Positions 26,783 through 35,518 of a DNA stretch of 64,000 nucleotides are shown one piece after another; position 1 is the first letter of the stretch; each line of letters starts with the position of its first letter. Both the position numbers and the translations under genes were made by a program. Origin of the DNA: JAXMBN01 sp046349875 (GTDB taxonomy: Bacteria > Planctomycetota > Planctomycetia > Pirellulales > Pirellulaceae); assembly GCA_046349875.1 (NCBI GenBank), contig JAXMBN010000006.1, forward strand, positions 1 through 64,000, given 5' to 3'. A model generated the notes under the pieces. That model was not told the origin of the DNA, made no database searches, and saw only the letters and a list, made by a program, of their open reading frames with translations.

Positions 26783-27406
26783 TTCAAAACTAAAGCTCCG
26801 AGTTGTGAAACTCACGACTGTGACCAGAGCTGTGAAAATTCATAGTCCAGCTGAGAAATTTTACAAAAGGAGGGGGGCGGATTTTTGCTGGCAAAAAAGA
26901 AGGGGGACTGTCCCCCAAAATCGCCGAAGTTTCCGGGAAAGCTGGGATTCAGGCAGCGGCTGCGGGAAAATTCCGGTCGATAGCCCTTCAGTTTCACTTT
27001 GCAGGTTTTGGAACTCATGCTAACCTAGTTCCTCCGTTTGCCTTCCAGCAGCCATGCTAGCGATTTTGTCGCAGCGGAGTCGAGGAGGCACTAGCAGGAA
27101 TCGGAAGGAATGATTGCTTGCTGAGATTCGACGCAAAGGGCAGGTAAGACGGGCTGTCCAAAGGAAAAGGGTTAAGAACTCCAATGGTTAAACCACACCG
27201 AAAATTGAAGAAGGCCAATCACGGCCAACGACCAGCCAACAGCAAGGCTCGCAAGGCAAAGCGCAAGAAGATTCGCACCTAATCGTCTCCAGGGTTCGCT
27301 GATCGCATCGAATTGAATTCGATAGCGCGGTGGATGGAGTGCCAGCAGGAAAACCCTGGTGGCAACGCGATAGGGAAGGGATTCGAAAAAGAGTTTTCGA
27401 GGGAAG
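26783..27406. other. Noncoding stretch between repeat element and FabZ-like gene
   Basis: This region contains a G/C palindrome (GGGGGACTGTCCCCC near 26905-26920), G-rich and A-rich runs near 26860-26905, and no ORF with a ribosome site on the plus strand. The composition differs from the genes on either side. It may contain further repeats or a small RNA ending at the terminator at 27407. I saw no known RNA family. Confidence 0.5.
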
Positions 27407-27498
27407 GGCTGAGTGTGACTCAGCCTTTTTTTGAGCGAGCTAGATCTTATCCCAAGAGATGCAGGCGAGAAGATGAGCGGAGTCAACAAAGATTTCAT
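27172..27498 (-). CDS. Doubtful small ORF with C-terminal membrane helix
   Basis: From an ATG at 27498 (inside the FabZ-like gene, antisense) the frame gives 108 residues. Its second half looks protein-like: FFESLPYRVATRVFLLALHP, then a hydrophobic run GANLLALCLASLAVGWSLAV near the end. The first half crosses the hairpin terminator at 27407-27432 and looks like random translation. No start codon lies closer to the convincing part. It could be the remnant of a longer membrane protein. No family recognised. Confidence 0.25.
   Translation of the reverse strand: MKSLLTPLIFSPASLGIRSSSLKKRLSHTQPFPRKLFFESLPYRVATRVFLLALHPPRYRIQFDAISEPWRRLGANLLALCLASLAVGWSLAVIGLLQFSVWFNHWSS
27407..27432 (+). terminator. 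Strong Rho-independent terminator ~40 bp upstream of the FabZ-like start
   Basis: GGCTGAGT-gtg-ACTCAGCC forms a perfect 8-bp stem with a 3-nt loop, followed by seven T residues. It points along the plus strand, where no coding gene precedes it for nearly 1 kb. It could terminate an unannotated small RNA, or act as an attenuator in the leader of the FabZ-like gene that begins at 27473. Confidence 0.8.
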
Positions 27499-28012
27499 CG
27501 TTGATTTGGATTTGTTGGATTTCAACAATGTCATTGCGGATATTGAAGAGATTCGGCGCCACAATGCTCAACGATTTGAAATGGAGCAGCTGACTGCGAT
27601 CATCTATGAGGACAAGGTCCGCTTCGCATGTGCTGGCTACAAAGATATCACGGACCAAGAGTTTTGGGTTCGTGGGCACATGCCTGGAATGCCGCTTATG
27701 CCTGGAGTGGTGATGTTGGAATCAGCCGCTCAGATGTGTAGCTATTTCGCTCACAAGTATGACTTGCTCGGTGCGGGCATGGTGGGCTTTGGCGGGCTTG
27801 AGGATGTTCGCTTCCGCGATCCTGTATTGCCCGGTGATCGTTTGATAGTGATGTGCGAATTGATCAAGGCCCGACGGAATCGCATGATCATTTGTCGTTT
27901 CCAAGGCGTCGTTGGACGCAACTTGGTACTGGAGGGAATTCTGAAAGGGATTCCTATTCCAATGGATGCTCTGTCTAAGTTGGCAGAGACTCGTCAAGCA
28001 ACTTCGACTTGA
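27473..28012 (+). CDS. FabZ/FabA-type 3-hydroxyacyl-ACP dehydratase-like protein
   Basis: The product has 179 residues from ATG 27473. The hot-dog-fold active-site sequence WVRGHMPGMPLMPGVVMLES matches FabZ GHFPGxPxMPGVLxxE: catalytic His and, on the central helix, Glu. RFRDPVLPGDRLIVMCELI is the following beta-sheet of the family. It is longer than E. coli FabZ (151 residues) because of an N-terminal extension of ~40 residues. It may act in fatty-acid elongation or on a specialised acyl chain. The lipoprotein gene starts 11 bp downstream, so the two are likely co-transcribed. The strong terminator just upstream may regulate it. Confidence 0.82.
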   Translation: MSGVNKDFIVDLDLLDFNNVIADIEEIRRHNAQRFEMEQLTAIIYEDKVRFACAGYKDITDQEFWVRGHMPGMPLMPGVVMLESAAQMCSYFAHKYDLLGAGMVGFGGLEDVRFRDPVLPGDRLIVMCELIKARRNRMIICRFQGVVGRNLVLEGILKGIPIPMDALSKLAETRQATST

Positions 28013-28022
28013 TCACAAATCC

Positions 28023-28733
28023 ATGGGGCGATTGGGATTTTTCGGCCTATTGATCTTCGTGTTGGGATGTACGCCCAAGACCTCCCATTCTCCTTCGTTC
28101 GACGCTGGTGCCGTCGAACAGTTTCGTGAGCAAACCGCTGCCTTACGCGAAGGATCGTCGCATCGGTTGATGCTCGAAGTGATGGCCAATTCCACGGTTC
28201 TTCGCGAATTTCAAGCGATGGATTCCTCGGTGCGAAATGGGATACGCGAGGTTTTGTTCGAAGAAGGTTTGCAATCCGAAAACGATCTCGGACTTTGGAT
28301 CGAGAATACGTCGCTCATTCATCTGCGCGTTCGCAAGACGGCTTTGAGCGATGTCGGATTTGCATTTCTGTTGCCGCATCAGCATCAACTACGGATTCTC
28401 AATGTTCCTGATGTTCGATGGACGGGAGCAACATGGAAGAAGTTGCCTGAGTTTTCGGAGTTGACGATGTTGCGGATCGGCGGAGCCGCAATCGATGACC
28501 AAGCGATCGAGTTCATCGCTACGATTCCGAGGTTAGAATCGCTTCACTTGATTGGGCCTCGCATCACAGCGCGATCTCTCGAGTTATTAGCGAAAGCAGA
28601 GCATTTGCATTCGCTTTATGTGGATGATTGTCCGCTTCCTGATGAGGCTTGGCTAAAGCTCTTTGAAGTCAAGCCTCGAATTCATGTGCACATCGATCAA
28701 GCGCATCATGATCGCGATCCGGCCAAGCACTAG
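28023..28733 (+). CDS. Lipoprotein with leucine-rich-repeat-like domain
   Basis: The product has 236 residues. The N-terminus MGRLGFFGLLIFVLGC has a lipobox with Cys16, so the protein should be lipid-anchored. From residue ~95, units with leucine spacing appear: LIHLRVRKTALSDVGFAFLL, LRILNVPDVRWTGATWKKL, LTMLRIGGAAIDDQAIEFI, LESLHLIGPRITARSLELL, LHSLYVDDCPLPDEAWLKL. This is the ~24-residue LRR type common in planctomycete proteins. It probably binds proteins on the membrane surface; ligand unknown. Confidence 0.75.
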   Translation: MGRLGFFGLLIFVLGCTPKTSHSPSFDAGAVEQFREQTAALREGSSHRLMLEVMANSTVLREFQAMDSSVRNGIREVLFEEGLQSENDLGLWIENTSLIHLRVRKTALSDVGFAFLLPHQHQLRILNVPDVRWTGATWKKLPEFSELTMLRIGGAAIDDQAIEFIATIPRLESLHLIGPRITARSLELLAKAEHLHSLYVDDCPLPDEAWLKLFEVKPRIHVHIDQAHHDRDPAKH

Positions 28734-28778
28734 GCCAATGGATGGATCGCAAATGCTCTAAGAAGATTGACATCGAGC

Positions 28779-29138
28779 CTAGGATTCGATGGGTTCGATG
28801 GATGCGTACATGCTTCCGCGAGAGACGCGGCTTTGAGGATCTTTGCCGAAAGCGAGGATTTGATCCCGTTTGAGCTCTGCATGTTCGAGGGTGGTGGTAA
28901 GACAAATCGCGCGACCTTGGGTATCAACCATTTCGGCAATTTGAAAACCACGAAGATAATTGACGCTAAACAACTCTTGCATCATGCGGATGACATAGTC
29001 GTAAGTATGTTCGGCATCGTCCCAGAGAACGACGTTGTAGCGAGGTTGTTTCTTGGGGCGGGGTTTCTGCGCTTGGGTGCGAACTTCTTCTTCGACCACT
29101 TCGACCACGGCTGCATTGGAATCTGCCATCGTAGCCAT
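28779..29138 (-). CDS. clpS: ATP-dependent Clp protease adaptor ClpS
   Basis: The product is ~119 residues. After a variable acidic and Pro/Lys-rich N-terminal tail, RYNVVLWDDAEHTYDYVIRMMQELF carries the ClpS core, including the Asp pair that binds the substrate alpha-amino group. ICLTTTLEHAELKRDQILAFGKD completes the domain. ClpS delivers proteins with N-degron residues to ClpAP. Three in-frame ATGs (29159, 29138, 29129) are possible; AAAGGAG lies just before 29138. No clpA is adjacent. Confidence 0.92.
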   Translation of the reverse strand: MATMADSNAAVVEVVEEEVRTQAQKPRPKKQPRYNVVLWDDAEHTYDYVIRMMQELFSVNYLRGFQIAEMVDTQGRAICLTTTLEHAELKRDQILAFGKDPQSRVSRGSMYASIEPIES

Positions 29139-29308
29139 TTCTCCTTTACTGATTTCCATTCATCCTCGGCCAAACCGCGTTGCAAAACGTCCCCCGATTT
29201 ATTCGGGATTCGCATTACGACTCTTACGAGCCGTACAACAGGTGTATATTCTAGTGCCGTTACAGGGGTGCTTGGCAAGTAGAATTCGCAAGATCCTTAG
29301 GATCCAAC

Positions 29309-30688
29309 ATGGCAGATTTTTCATCGATTGATCGTCATTTAAGTCAAAATCGTCAAAGTCACTTGGATTCGCTGTTCGAATTGCTGCGAATCCCAAGTGT
29401 CAGCGCCGATTCCAGGCAGGCAAGTGCGATGCGCGAGGCCGCAGAATGGGTGGCAAATCGATTTCGAGCTTTGAAGATGTCGACCGAATTGATCGAAGGG
29501 GATGGGCCTCCTTTGGTTTATGCGGAGACAGCTCCCGTGCCAGGCAAGCCGGTGGTCCTCGTATATGGGCACTACGATGTGCAGCCAGCGGATCCACTCG
29601 AGCTATGGAAAACCGATCCCTTTTCCCCTGAAGTTCGCGATGGAAACATCTATGCTCGCGGATCCACCGATGACAAAGGGCAGATGTTGACTCACGTGCA
29701 TTCGGTGGCTGCTTGGTTGGAAACCGGGCAGGAGCTACCGATGCAGGTCAAATTTTTGATCGAAGGACAGGAAGAGCAGGGGAGTTTGGTGCTGAGTGCC
29801 GCCTTGCCGGCTATACGCGACAAAATCAAAGCCGACGTCATCGTGATCAGTGATTCGTGTCAGTTTGGAGTGGGGCAGCCTGCTATCACCTATGGATTGC
29901 GAGGGATCGCCTATTACGAATTGCGAGTGCGAGGCCCCAAGGCAGACTTGCATAGTGGAAGTTTCGGTGGTGCGGTCGCCAACCCAGGGCTTGCTTTGGC
30001 CAGGATCTTGACCGAAATGAAGACCCCTGATGGCAAGATTCAGCTATCAGGATTCTATGATCCCGTGGTTCCTTTGGTGGATAGCGAACGGGCCATGTGG
30101 AAATCCTTGCCTTTTTCAGATCAAGCTCTTGCCGCACAGTTAGGTGTGAAAGAGCTGGTTGGAGAAGAAGGCTTTACGACCCTCGAACGTCGTTGGGCTC
30201 GGCCGACCCTGGATGTTCACGGTATGTTTGGAGGCTATCAAGGGGAAGGTGGGAAGACCATTATTCCGTCTTGGTTTGGAGCCAAGATCAGTTTTCGATT
30301 GGTACCCAATCAGCAACCAGCCGAAGTGACGCGTCAATTGAAGGCATTCGTTGAAGCCCATACACCACCCGGCGTGGAGGTCGAAGTCATCGATCTGCAT
30401 GGAGGGAAGGGGGTGATGGTCGATCCGCATAGTCCTTTCATGGCGGCAGCCCAAAAAGCAGTCAGTGAAGGATTTGGAAAGCAAGCCGTATTGATTCGAG
30501 AAGGAGGCTCGATTCCAATCGTGGCCAACATGGTCGAGCAAACCGGGGCAGACGTGCTGCTCCTCGGTTGGGGACTCGATGATGATGGGGCTCATAGTCC
30601 CAACGAAAAGTTTCATCTCGAAGATTATTACCGGGGAATTAAGGCCAGCACCCGGCTATGGCAATACCTTTCGGAAATTGCGCCATAG
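29309..30688 (+). CDS. M20-family metallopeptidase (dipeptidase)
   Basis: The product has 459 residues. Zinc-site motifs of M20 are complete: LVYGHYDVQPADP (His ligand and Asp), YARGSTDDKGQ (bridging Asp), FLIEGQEEQGS (general base and ligand Glu), and the C-terminal GLDDDGAHSPNEKF with the final His. The dimerisation lid domain is recognisable around LHSGSFGGAVANP. Members cleave dipeptides or acylated amino acids. It is close in layout to dipeptidases that lack signal peptides, so it is cytosolic. SerS follows 56 bp downstream. Confidence 0.9.
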   Translation: MADFSSIDRHLSQNRQSHLDSLFELLRIPSVSADSRQASAMREAAEWVANRFRALKMSTELIEGDGPPLVYAETAPVPGKPVVLVYGHYDVQPADPLELWKTDPFSPEVRDGNIYARGSTDDKGQMLTHVHSVAAWLETGQELPMQVKFLIEGQEEQGSLVLSAALPAIRDKIKADVIVISDSCQFGVGQPAITYGLRGIAYYELRVRGPKADLHSGSFGGAVANPGLALARILTEMKTPDGKIQLSGFYDPVVPLVDSERAMWKSLPFSDQALAAQLGVKELVGEEGFTTLERRWARPTLDVHGMFGGYQGEGGKTIIPSWFGAKISFRLVPNQQPAEVTRQLKAFVEAHTPPGVEVEVIDLHGGKGVMVDPHSPFMAAAQKAVSEGFGKQAVLIREGGSIPIVANMVEQTGADVLLLGWGLDDDGAHSPNEKFHLEDYYRGIKASTRLWQYLSEIAP

Positions 30689-30744
30689 CGATTCCACCGT
30701 TTCGTCCACAGTTTCATTGGGTATCTTTCAAAGCATAGGACATC

Positions 30745-32028
30745 ATGCTCGACCGCAAGTTCATTTTGGAAAACACGGAAGCCGTCAAAACCAACTGCGC
30801 CAATCGAGGCGTTCCATGTGATGTGGATCGATTTGTCGAGCTGGAAAATCAACGCAAGGCCAAGCTCAAGGAAGCTGAAGAGTGGAATCGATTGGCGAAT
30901 GAAACGAGCAAGCAAATCGGCAAAGCTTCATCTGCTGAAGAACGCGAAGCGCTGAAGGAAAAGGGCCGCGAACTCCGCGAGAAGAAAGACCAAGCACAAG
31001 CCGATCACGATGCGCTGGAGCTCGAAATTCAAGCCATCCATACCCGCATTCCCAATATGGCGCATCCCAATGCGCCGATCGGAAGGGATGACCTATCAAA
31101 TCTGGAAGTGGCTCGCGGCAAGACACCGGTTCCATCGTTTGGCTTCAAGGCTAAGGACCACCTCGAGCTCGGAAAGAAGCTCGACATGATCGACTTCGAA
31201 GCCGGGGCTCGCGTGGCTGGAGCTGGCTTTTACTTTTTGAAGAATGAAGCAGTCTTGTTGGAACTAGCGCTGCAGCAGTTTGCGGTTCAGCAATTGATGA
31301 AGCGTGGGTTCATTCCCATCACTACACCCGACGTGGCTCATACTGGTATTCTGCATGGTATTGGATTCAATCCACGTGGACCTGAAACGCAGATCTACAG
31401 TATCGAAAACACCGATCTCAATTTGGTTGCAACCGCCGAAATCACTTTAGGCGGAATGATGTCGGGCGAAACGCTCGAAGCAGAATCCTTGCCACTCAAG
31501 ATGGTTGGTATCAGTCACTGTTTCCGAACGGAAGCTGGAGCGGCGGGAAGAGCTTCGAAGGGCTTGTATCGCGTCCATCAATTCACCAAGGTCGAGATGT
31601 TCGCATTCACGTTGCCCGAGCAAAGTGATGCCATCCACGAAGAGTTGCGACAGATCGAGTGCGATCTGTTTGATGCTCTGGGTATCGCATATCGCGTGGT
31701 AGATACCGCCACCGGTGATCTTGGTGGCCCTGCCTATCGCAAGTACGATCTCGAAGCGTGGATGCCTGGACGTGGTGAACATGGCGAATGGGGTGAAGTG
31801 ACCAGCACCTCGAACTGTACCGACTATCAATCGCGTCGATTGAATATCCGCTTCAAGAACAAAGCGGAAAAAGGAACGCACTTGGTCCATACGCTCAATG
31901 GAACCGCCGTTGCTATCTCGCGAGCCATTATCGCCATTATGGAGAACTACCAACAGGAAGATGGCAGCATCGTCGTGCCAGAAGTTCTGAGGGCATGGGT
32001 TGGCAAGGATGTGATTGCGGCTCGATAG
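30745..32028 (+). CDS. serS: Serine--tRNA ligase
   Basis: The product has 427 residues, the usual length. The N-terminal coiled-coil arm that binds the long variable arm of tRNA-Ser occupies residues ~25-105 (NRLANETSKQIGK...ALKEKGRELREKKDQ). The class II core follows: motif 2 at SHCFRTEAGAAGRASKGLYR and motif 3 at AVAISRAIIAIMENYQ, plus TSTSNCTDYQSRRLNIRF for ATP/serine binding. All residues expected for activity appear present. It is an essential gene for charging tRNA-Ser. Confidence 0.97.
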   Translation: MLDRKFILENTEAVKTNCANRGVPCDVDRFVELENQRKAKLKEAEEWNRLANETSKQIGKASSAEEREALKEKGRELREKKDQAQADHDALELEIQAIHTRIPNMAHPNAPIGRDDLSNLEVARGKTPVPSFGFKAKDHLELGKKLDMIDFEAGARVAGAGFYFLKNEAVLLELALQQFAVQQLMKRGFIPITTPDVAHTGILHGIGFNPRGPETQIYSIENTDLNLVATAEITLGGMMSGETLEAESLPLKMVGISHCFRTEAGAAGRASKGLYRVHQFTKVEMFAFTLPEQSDAIHEELRQIECDLFDALGIAYRVVDTATGDLGGPAYRKYDLEAWMPGRGEHGEWGEVTSTSNCTDYQSRRLNIRFKNKAEKGTHLVHTLNGTAVAISRAIIAIMENYQQEDGSIVVPEVLRAWVGKDVIAAR

Positions 32029-32069
32029 GAATGAGATGCCTAGGAAGGCTGCGGCCGATCGACGAGGAG

Positions 32070-32804
32070 TTATCCGGCTTTGCGTCGAGGCTTACGCTTG
32101 CGCTTTAAAGTCTTTTGGGGAAGCGGCTTCAGTGTCGCTTCTTGGATGGCGTAGAGTTTCGCATTACCTTGCTTGTCAACTTGTTGAATGACGCCGCAAC
32201 GATCAAGCACGTACGCTACTTGTTGCGCGAACCAACGAGGTCTCTCAATCCATTCGGCGATTTCAGCGGTGCCAAATGGTTTCTTGGGCAAGGGTGTATC
32301 TAAGAGATTCCAAAGGTCCAGATGGGTCTGGAGAGACTTGGAATCACCGCATTCATGAAGATGTTGATCGAGAACACGGAATTGTTTCTTGCGGCGATAG
32401 CGATGCGGGCGCGGAATGCGTCGTTCGATCACATCGACCAAAAGGATCTCGACCGTCAGATTGGGATGCGGATAGGCCGAGGTGAAATGTAGAAGCTCTG
32501 GAAAAGCTTCCAAGAACGACGCGTGCTTGGGGCTTTTGCGGCGGCGCTGGGGTTCTTCCGCGTCCTCGGACTCGTAGGTTTCGACCCACTTCGTTCGCAG
32601 CAGTGGCTTCACCACACGAACTGGATGGGACTGAATCAAGGTTCGAATCTTGTCGCGGATGGAACCCAAGCCAGCATGTTGGATTTCGACCAAGTGTCCA
32701 CGATCATCGATAGCATCGATGCGATAACCATCGATGGTCACCTCCACTTGCTCGGGAGTCGCCGCAAAGATGCGTTTGAGATCGCGATGCAGGCTCGTTT
32801 CCAT
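32070..32804 (-). CDS. Conserved protein with nuclease-like N-terminal domain (DUF8091-like)
   Basis: The product has 244 residues. The N-terminal ~60 read VEVTIDGYRIDAIDDRGHLVEIQHAGLGSIRDKIRTLI: an Asp on one strand and an E-x-Q on the next, followed by a helix. This is the pattern of PD-(D/E)XK nucleases with Gln in place of the usual Lys. The middle has HPNLTVEILLVDVIERRIPRPHRYRRKKQF and the end is a winged-helix-like segment plus a very basic tail (KRKRKPRRK). I recognise the family from planctomycetes, where I believe it is called DUF8091, but its biochemistry is unknown to me. The basic tail fits nucleic-acid binding. Confidence 0.6.
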   Translation of the reverse strand: METSLHRDLKRIFAATPEQVEVTIDGYRIDAIDDRGHLVEIQHAGLGSIRDKIRTLIQSHPVRVVKPLLRTKWVETYESEDAEEPQRRRKSPKHASFLEAFPELLHFTSAYPHPNLTVEILLVDVIERRIPRPHRYRRKKQFRVLDQHLHECGDSKSLQTHLDLWNLLDTPLPKKPFGTAEIAEWIERPRWFAQQVAYVLDRCGVIQQVDKQGNAKLYAIQEATLKPLPQKTLKRKRKPRRKAG

Positions 32805-32886
32805 GCTCTTACTATCGGATCCTTCCAGCCAACATCGCTCGACCTAGTTTCGATAAGATCCTCGTGATCCTATTGCACGCATCGGT

Positions 32887-33441
32887 TTATGCCGACGGTT
32901 TGGAAATGCCGAAGTCTTCAATGGTGAAGAGTGTATGAAGCGGAATCCCTGCCTCTTCAAAGGCTTTGCGTCCACCTTCCAAGCGATCGATGACCGCATA
33001 GACCCCTTGCACTTTGAGCCCAAAATCGCGAGCAGCTTGTGCAGCTTGTAAGGCACTACCACCGCTGGTGATCACATCTTCGACGATGACGCACGTCATA
33101 CCCGATGCGACGGGACCTTCCACCAAGCGTCCCATACCATGTTGTTTGGCCTCTTTGCGAACCATGAAGCCGCGTAAAGGAAGGCCGCGCTGGCCTGCAA
33201 TGACGACAACCGAAGCCGTGATCGGATCAGCTCCGATGGCCATGCCACCGACCGCGTCGGGTAGGTTGGAACCCATCAGATCCAGCAATCCAGCTGCGAT
33301 GTGATTAGCACCTTGAGGGTGCAGGGTAACTTGACGGCAGTCGAGGTAATAAGAGGCTTTCTTGCCACTGGCAAGAGTAAAATCTCCAAAGCGAAGGGCG
33401 TGTTCGCGGATGATTTGCTTCAGGGATTCAGCGGAATACAT
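32887..33441 (-). CDS. pyrE: Orotate phosphoribosyltransferase
   Basis: The product has 184 residues. FTLASGKKASYYLDCRQVTL is the OMP/PRPP-site start seen in PyrE, and VIVEDVITSGGSALQAAQAA is the PRPP-binding motif with the acidic pair followed by TSGG. The flexible catalytic loop lies at MVRKEAKQHGMGRLVEG (Lys and His present). It converts orotate plus PRPP to OMP in de novo pyrimidine synthesis. The L,D-transpeptidase gene lies 26 bp upstream on the same strand, so the two may share a transcript. Confidence 0.95.
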   Translation of the reverse strand: MYSAESLKQIIREHALRFGDFTLASGKKASYYLDCRQVTLHPQGANHIAAGLLDLMGSNLPDAVGGMAIGADPITASVVVIAGQRGLPLRGFMVRKEAKQHGMGRLVEGPVASGMTCVIVEDVITSGGSALQAAQAARDFGLKVQGVYAVIDRLEGGRKAFEEAGIPLHTLFTIEDFGISKPSA

Positions 33442-33467
33442 AGACGCACTTTCTAGCTGAGACAGAC

Positions 33468-34952
33468 TTATCGACGGATCTGTACTTGGGATCCGCGACT
33501 AAGCATGCCAAAGACATCGCTGGCGTCAATCGGGCTTAAGCTAATGCAACCCATTTCTGCTTGACCTGGAAGAGCTTGTTCGGGGGTGCCATGGATGCAG
33601 ATATCTTGGCCAAGATCGATCCAGAGGCCTCCGTACGGATTGCGGGGATCATTGCCGGCAATCTGTGTTCCCCCCTTGCCGTAGAAGTTGCGATTCTTTT
33701 GCTTTTCGAGAACTTGGTAGATGCCTTCCTTCGGGATTGGGTCTTTGCCGACTTCAATGGCAAAGCGACCAGCATAGAGTTCACCGAGAAACAGGGTAAG
33801 CTCGCTTCGCGTTAAGTCGATTTCAGCTCGGAAAGGGCCAGGTACCACCTTGATTTTGGTGCTGGCAGGAATGGTGCCATTCAGATCGAGTGCATTGATT
33901 TTGGCCAACAATTCCACCGGGATTTCGTACTGTTTTGCGATATGCTCGAGAGTTTCTCCCTGTCCAACAACGTAAGGGATGTCGAGGAGGTGGCGACGCG
34001 AATAGATCACTTCACCTGCAAGTGGATCGAGCAATTCAAGAAGTTCTTGATGTTGATCGATCGTCAGTTCGGGCGCGTTGTAGAAAAGGCTCAGCGTTGC
34101 TAGAGCTTCTTTGAGTTCGCCTTTCGAGGCTTGGTCCATGGCCATGGTCTTGGCGTTCTGGAAAGACTTGGTTGTGTTGCCATTGGGGAGTCCCTCCCAC
34201 TTTTCCTTGGGTGTATCGTCGGAGGAAGATGCGGTTGATCCTGGGGTGGACGAGCCAAGTAGGGAAGGTGCTGCAACGAGATTTGTTCCAGCCGGCGGCG
34301 TTAACGATGGCGCACTCGTCGAATCTGACGATGCTGAATTCAAAGGTGGAGTCAACGGAGCGCTTAGTCCGTTGGAAGCGGTGTTGCTCGATGCGTTAGG
34401 CATCGAAAGGCTAGGTGCTGCAAGGTTAGGTGATGTGGGAGTGTTGTTGGATGGCAAGTTGGTTTGAGGCAGCAAGCTTGGTGACGCGTTTGGTGAGTTC
34501 ATCGCCAAGGGAGCTGGTGCCAATGGTTCGAAGGGTTTGCCTGTATCGACCACGTTGTTCGATGGGAATGGCGATGGTGGCGGGGGCAAAGTTGCATCAG
34601 GCTTGCTATTAGGGAATGGAGGCAAGCTTGAAGCAGGTGGAAAGGGCGATGATGGTTTGTCATTCGATGAAAAGGCAGGAGGGAACGCAGCATGGTTGGA
34701 CGGTGCACTCCCAGAAGCATTGGGTGCAAAGAACCCACTTCCGGATGCATTGTCCGCCAAGGGCGCAGGACCACCGAATTCGACGTTCAGTCCCATGACT
34801 TGATCGAGTTCTGGAGGCAACGGTGTATCCGAACCGTTTAATGCTACATAGGCTCCGTAAAGGACAGCCAAGAGCATGACCACCACGATGGCTGTTTTAA
34901 TCGTTTGCACTGCGGTCCTCCTTGACCGACTAACTATGAATTGGACAGGCAT
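33468..34952 (-). CDS. LysM-L,D-transpeptidase (YkuD) with long Pro/Ser-rich linker
   Basis: The product has 494 residues. One N-terminal membrane anchor (VVVMLLAVLYGAYVAL) is followed by ~190 residues of Pro/Ser/Asn-rich low complexity, then a helical region, a LysM domain (YVVGQGETLEHIAKQYEIP) and a C-terminal YkuD domain with CIHGTPEQ and MGCISLS. YkuD enzymes form 3-3 peptidoglycan crosslinks through the Cys. The usual S/T-H-G-C is E-M-G-C here. Its presence argues that this planctomycete makes peptidoglycan. The linker could span the periplasm. Confidence 0.88.
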   Translation of the reverse strand: MPVQFIVSRSRRTAVQTIKTAIVVVMLLAVLYGAYVALNGSDTPLPPELDQVMGLNVEFGGPAPLADNASGSGFFAPNASGSAPSNHAAFPPAFSSNDKPSSPFPPASSLPPFPNSKPDATLPPPPSPFPSNNVVDTGKPFEPLAPAPLAMNSPNASPSLLPQTNLPSNNTPTSPNLAAPSLSMPNASSNTASNGLSAPLTPPLNSASSDSTSAPSLTPPAGTNLVAAPSLLGSSTPGSTASSSDDTPKEKWEGLPNGNTTKSFQNAKTMAMDQASKGELKEALATLSLFYNAPELTIDQHQELLELLDPLAGEVIYSRRHLLDIPYVVGQGETLEHIAKQYEIPVELLAKINALDLNGTIPASTKIKVVPGPFRAEIDLTRSELTLFLGELYAGRFAIEVGKDPIPKEGIYQVLEKQKNRNFYGKGGTQIAGNDPRNPYGGLWIDLGQDICIHGTPEQALPGQAEMGCISLSPIDASDVFGMLSRGSQVQIRR

Positions 34953-35260
34953 CTTCCGCCTGACGCTTGTCGTTTAGCAAAATGCCGATCGGACCGGAAG
35001 GCGAGTTTTGAAAAATCGGTCTTTTCGAGCTCCTTGGAGCCTTAGCGATTGCATCGAATGGAGGGTAGTTGGGCAATTTCGTCTCCGTTTATCGCTCGTT
35101 GGCTAGCAAGCGGACACTGGACACTCGAGGTAGATGCAATAGAATGGAAGGAGAACGAGTCGGTTCCGGCGACGCCACCTGAATTGGGTGGTAGGTCGAC
35201 CAGCTTTCGCCGCTTGTGGTACACCGTTCCCTCCTTCCCTATCCGAGCGACGAGGATTTC

Positions 35261-35443
35261 ATGTTTGATTTTAATCCTGCCCAACTCTTTTTGTTCCTTG
35301 TGATTCTCCTGTTGTTGTTTGGAAGTTCGCGACTTCCAAGCTTGATGCGCAACCTCGGCCGCAGCGCGACCGAATTCAAAAAGGGGATGCGTGGAGAGTT
35401 CGAGGAAGAACCTGAATCGAAAGAGACTCCTAAGACCGAGTAG
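35261..35443 (+). CDS. tatA: TatA/E-family twin-arginine translocase subunit
   Basis: The product has 60 residues from ATG 35261, after a GAGGA site. It has a short N-terminus, one membrane helix (LFLFLVILLLLFGSSRLP) with the FG hinge, and an amphipathic helix (LMRNLGRSATEFKKGM) with an acidic tail. This is the TatA pattern. TatA oligomers form the pore for folded proteins carrying RR signal peptides, such as the TIM-barrel protein at 42192. A second TatA-like gene follows 75 bp downstream; no tatC is in the window. Confidence 0.85.
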   Translation: MFDFNPAQLFLFLVILLLLFGSSRLPSLMRNLGRSATEFKKGMRGEFEEEPESKETPKTE

Positions 35444-35518
35444 TTCGTTGGAAAGTCTTGGCAATCGAGAAGTCATCTCGAGCAGGGCTGCTCACGATCG
35501 GAGGATTCAGGCTCAATC

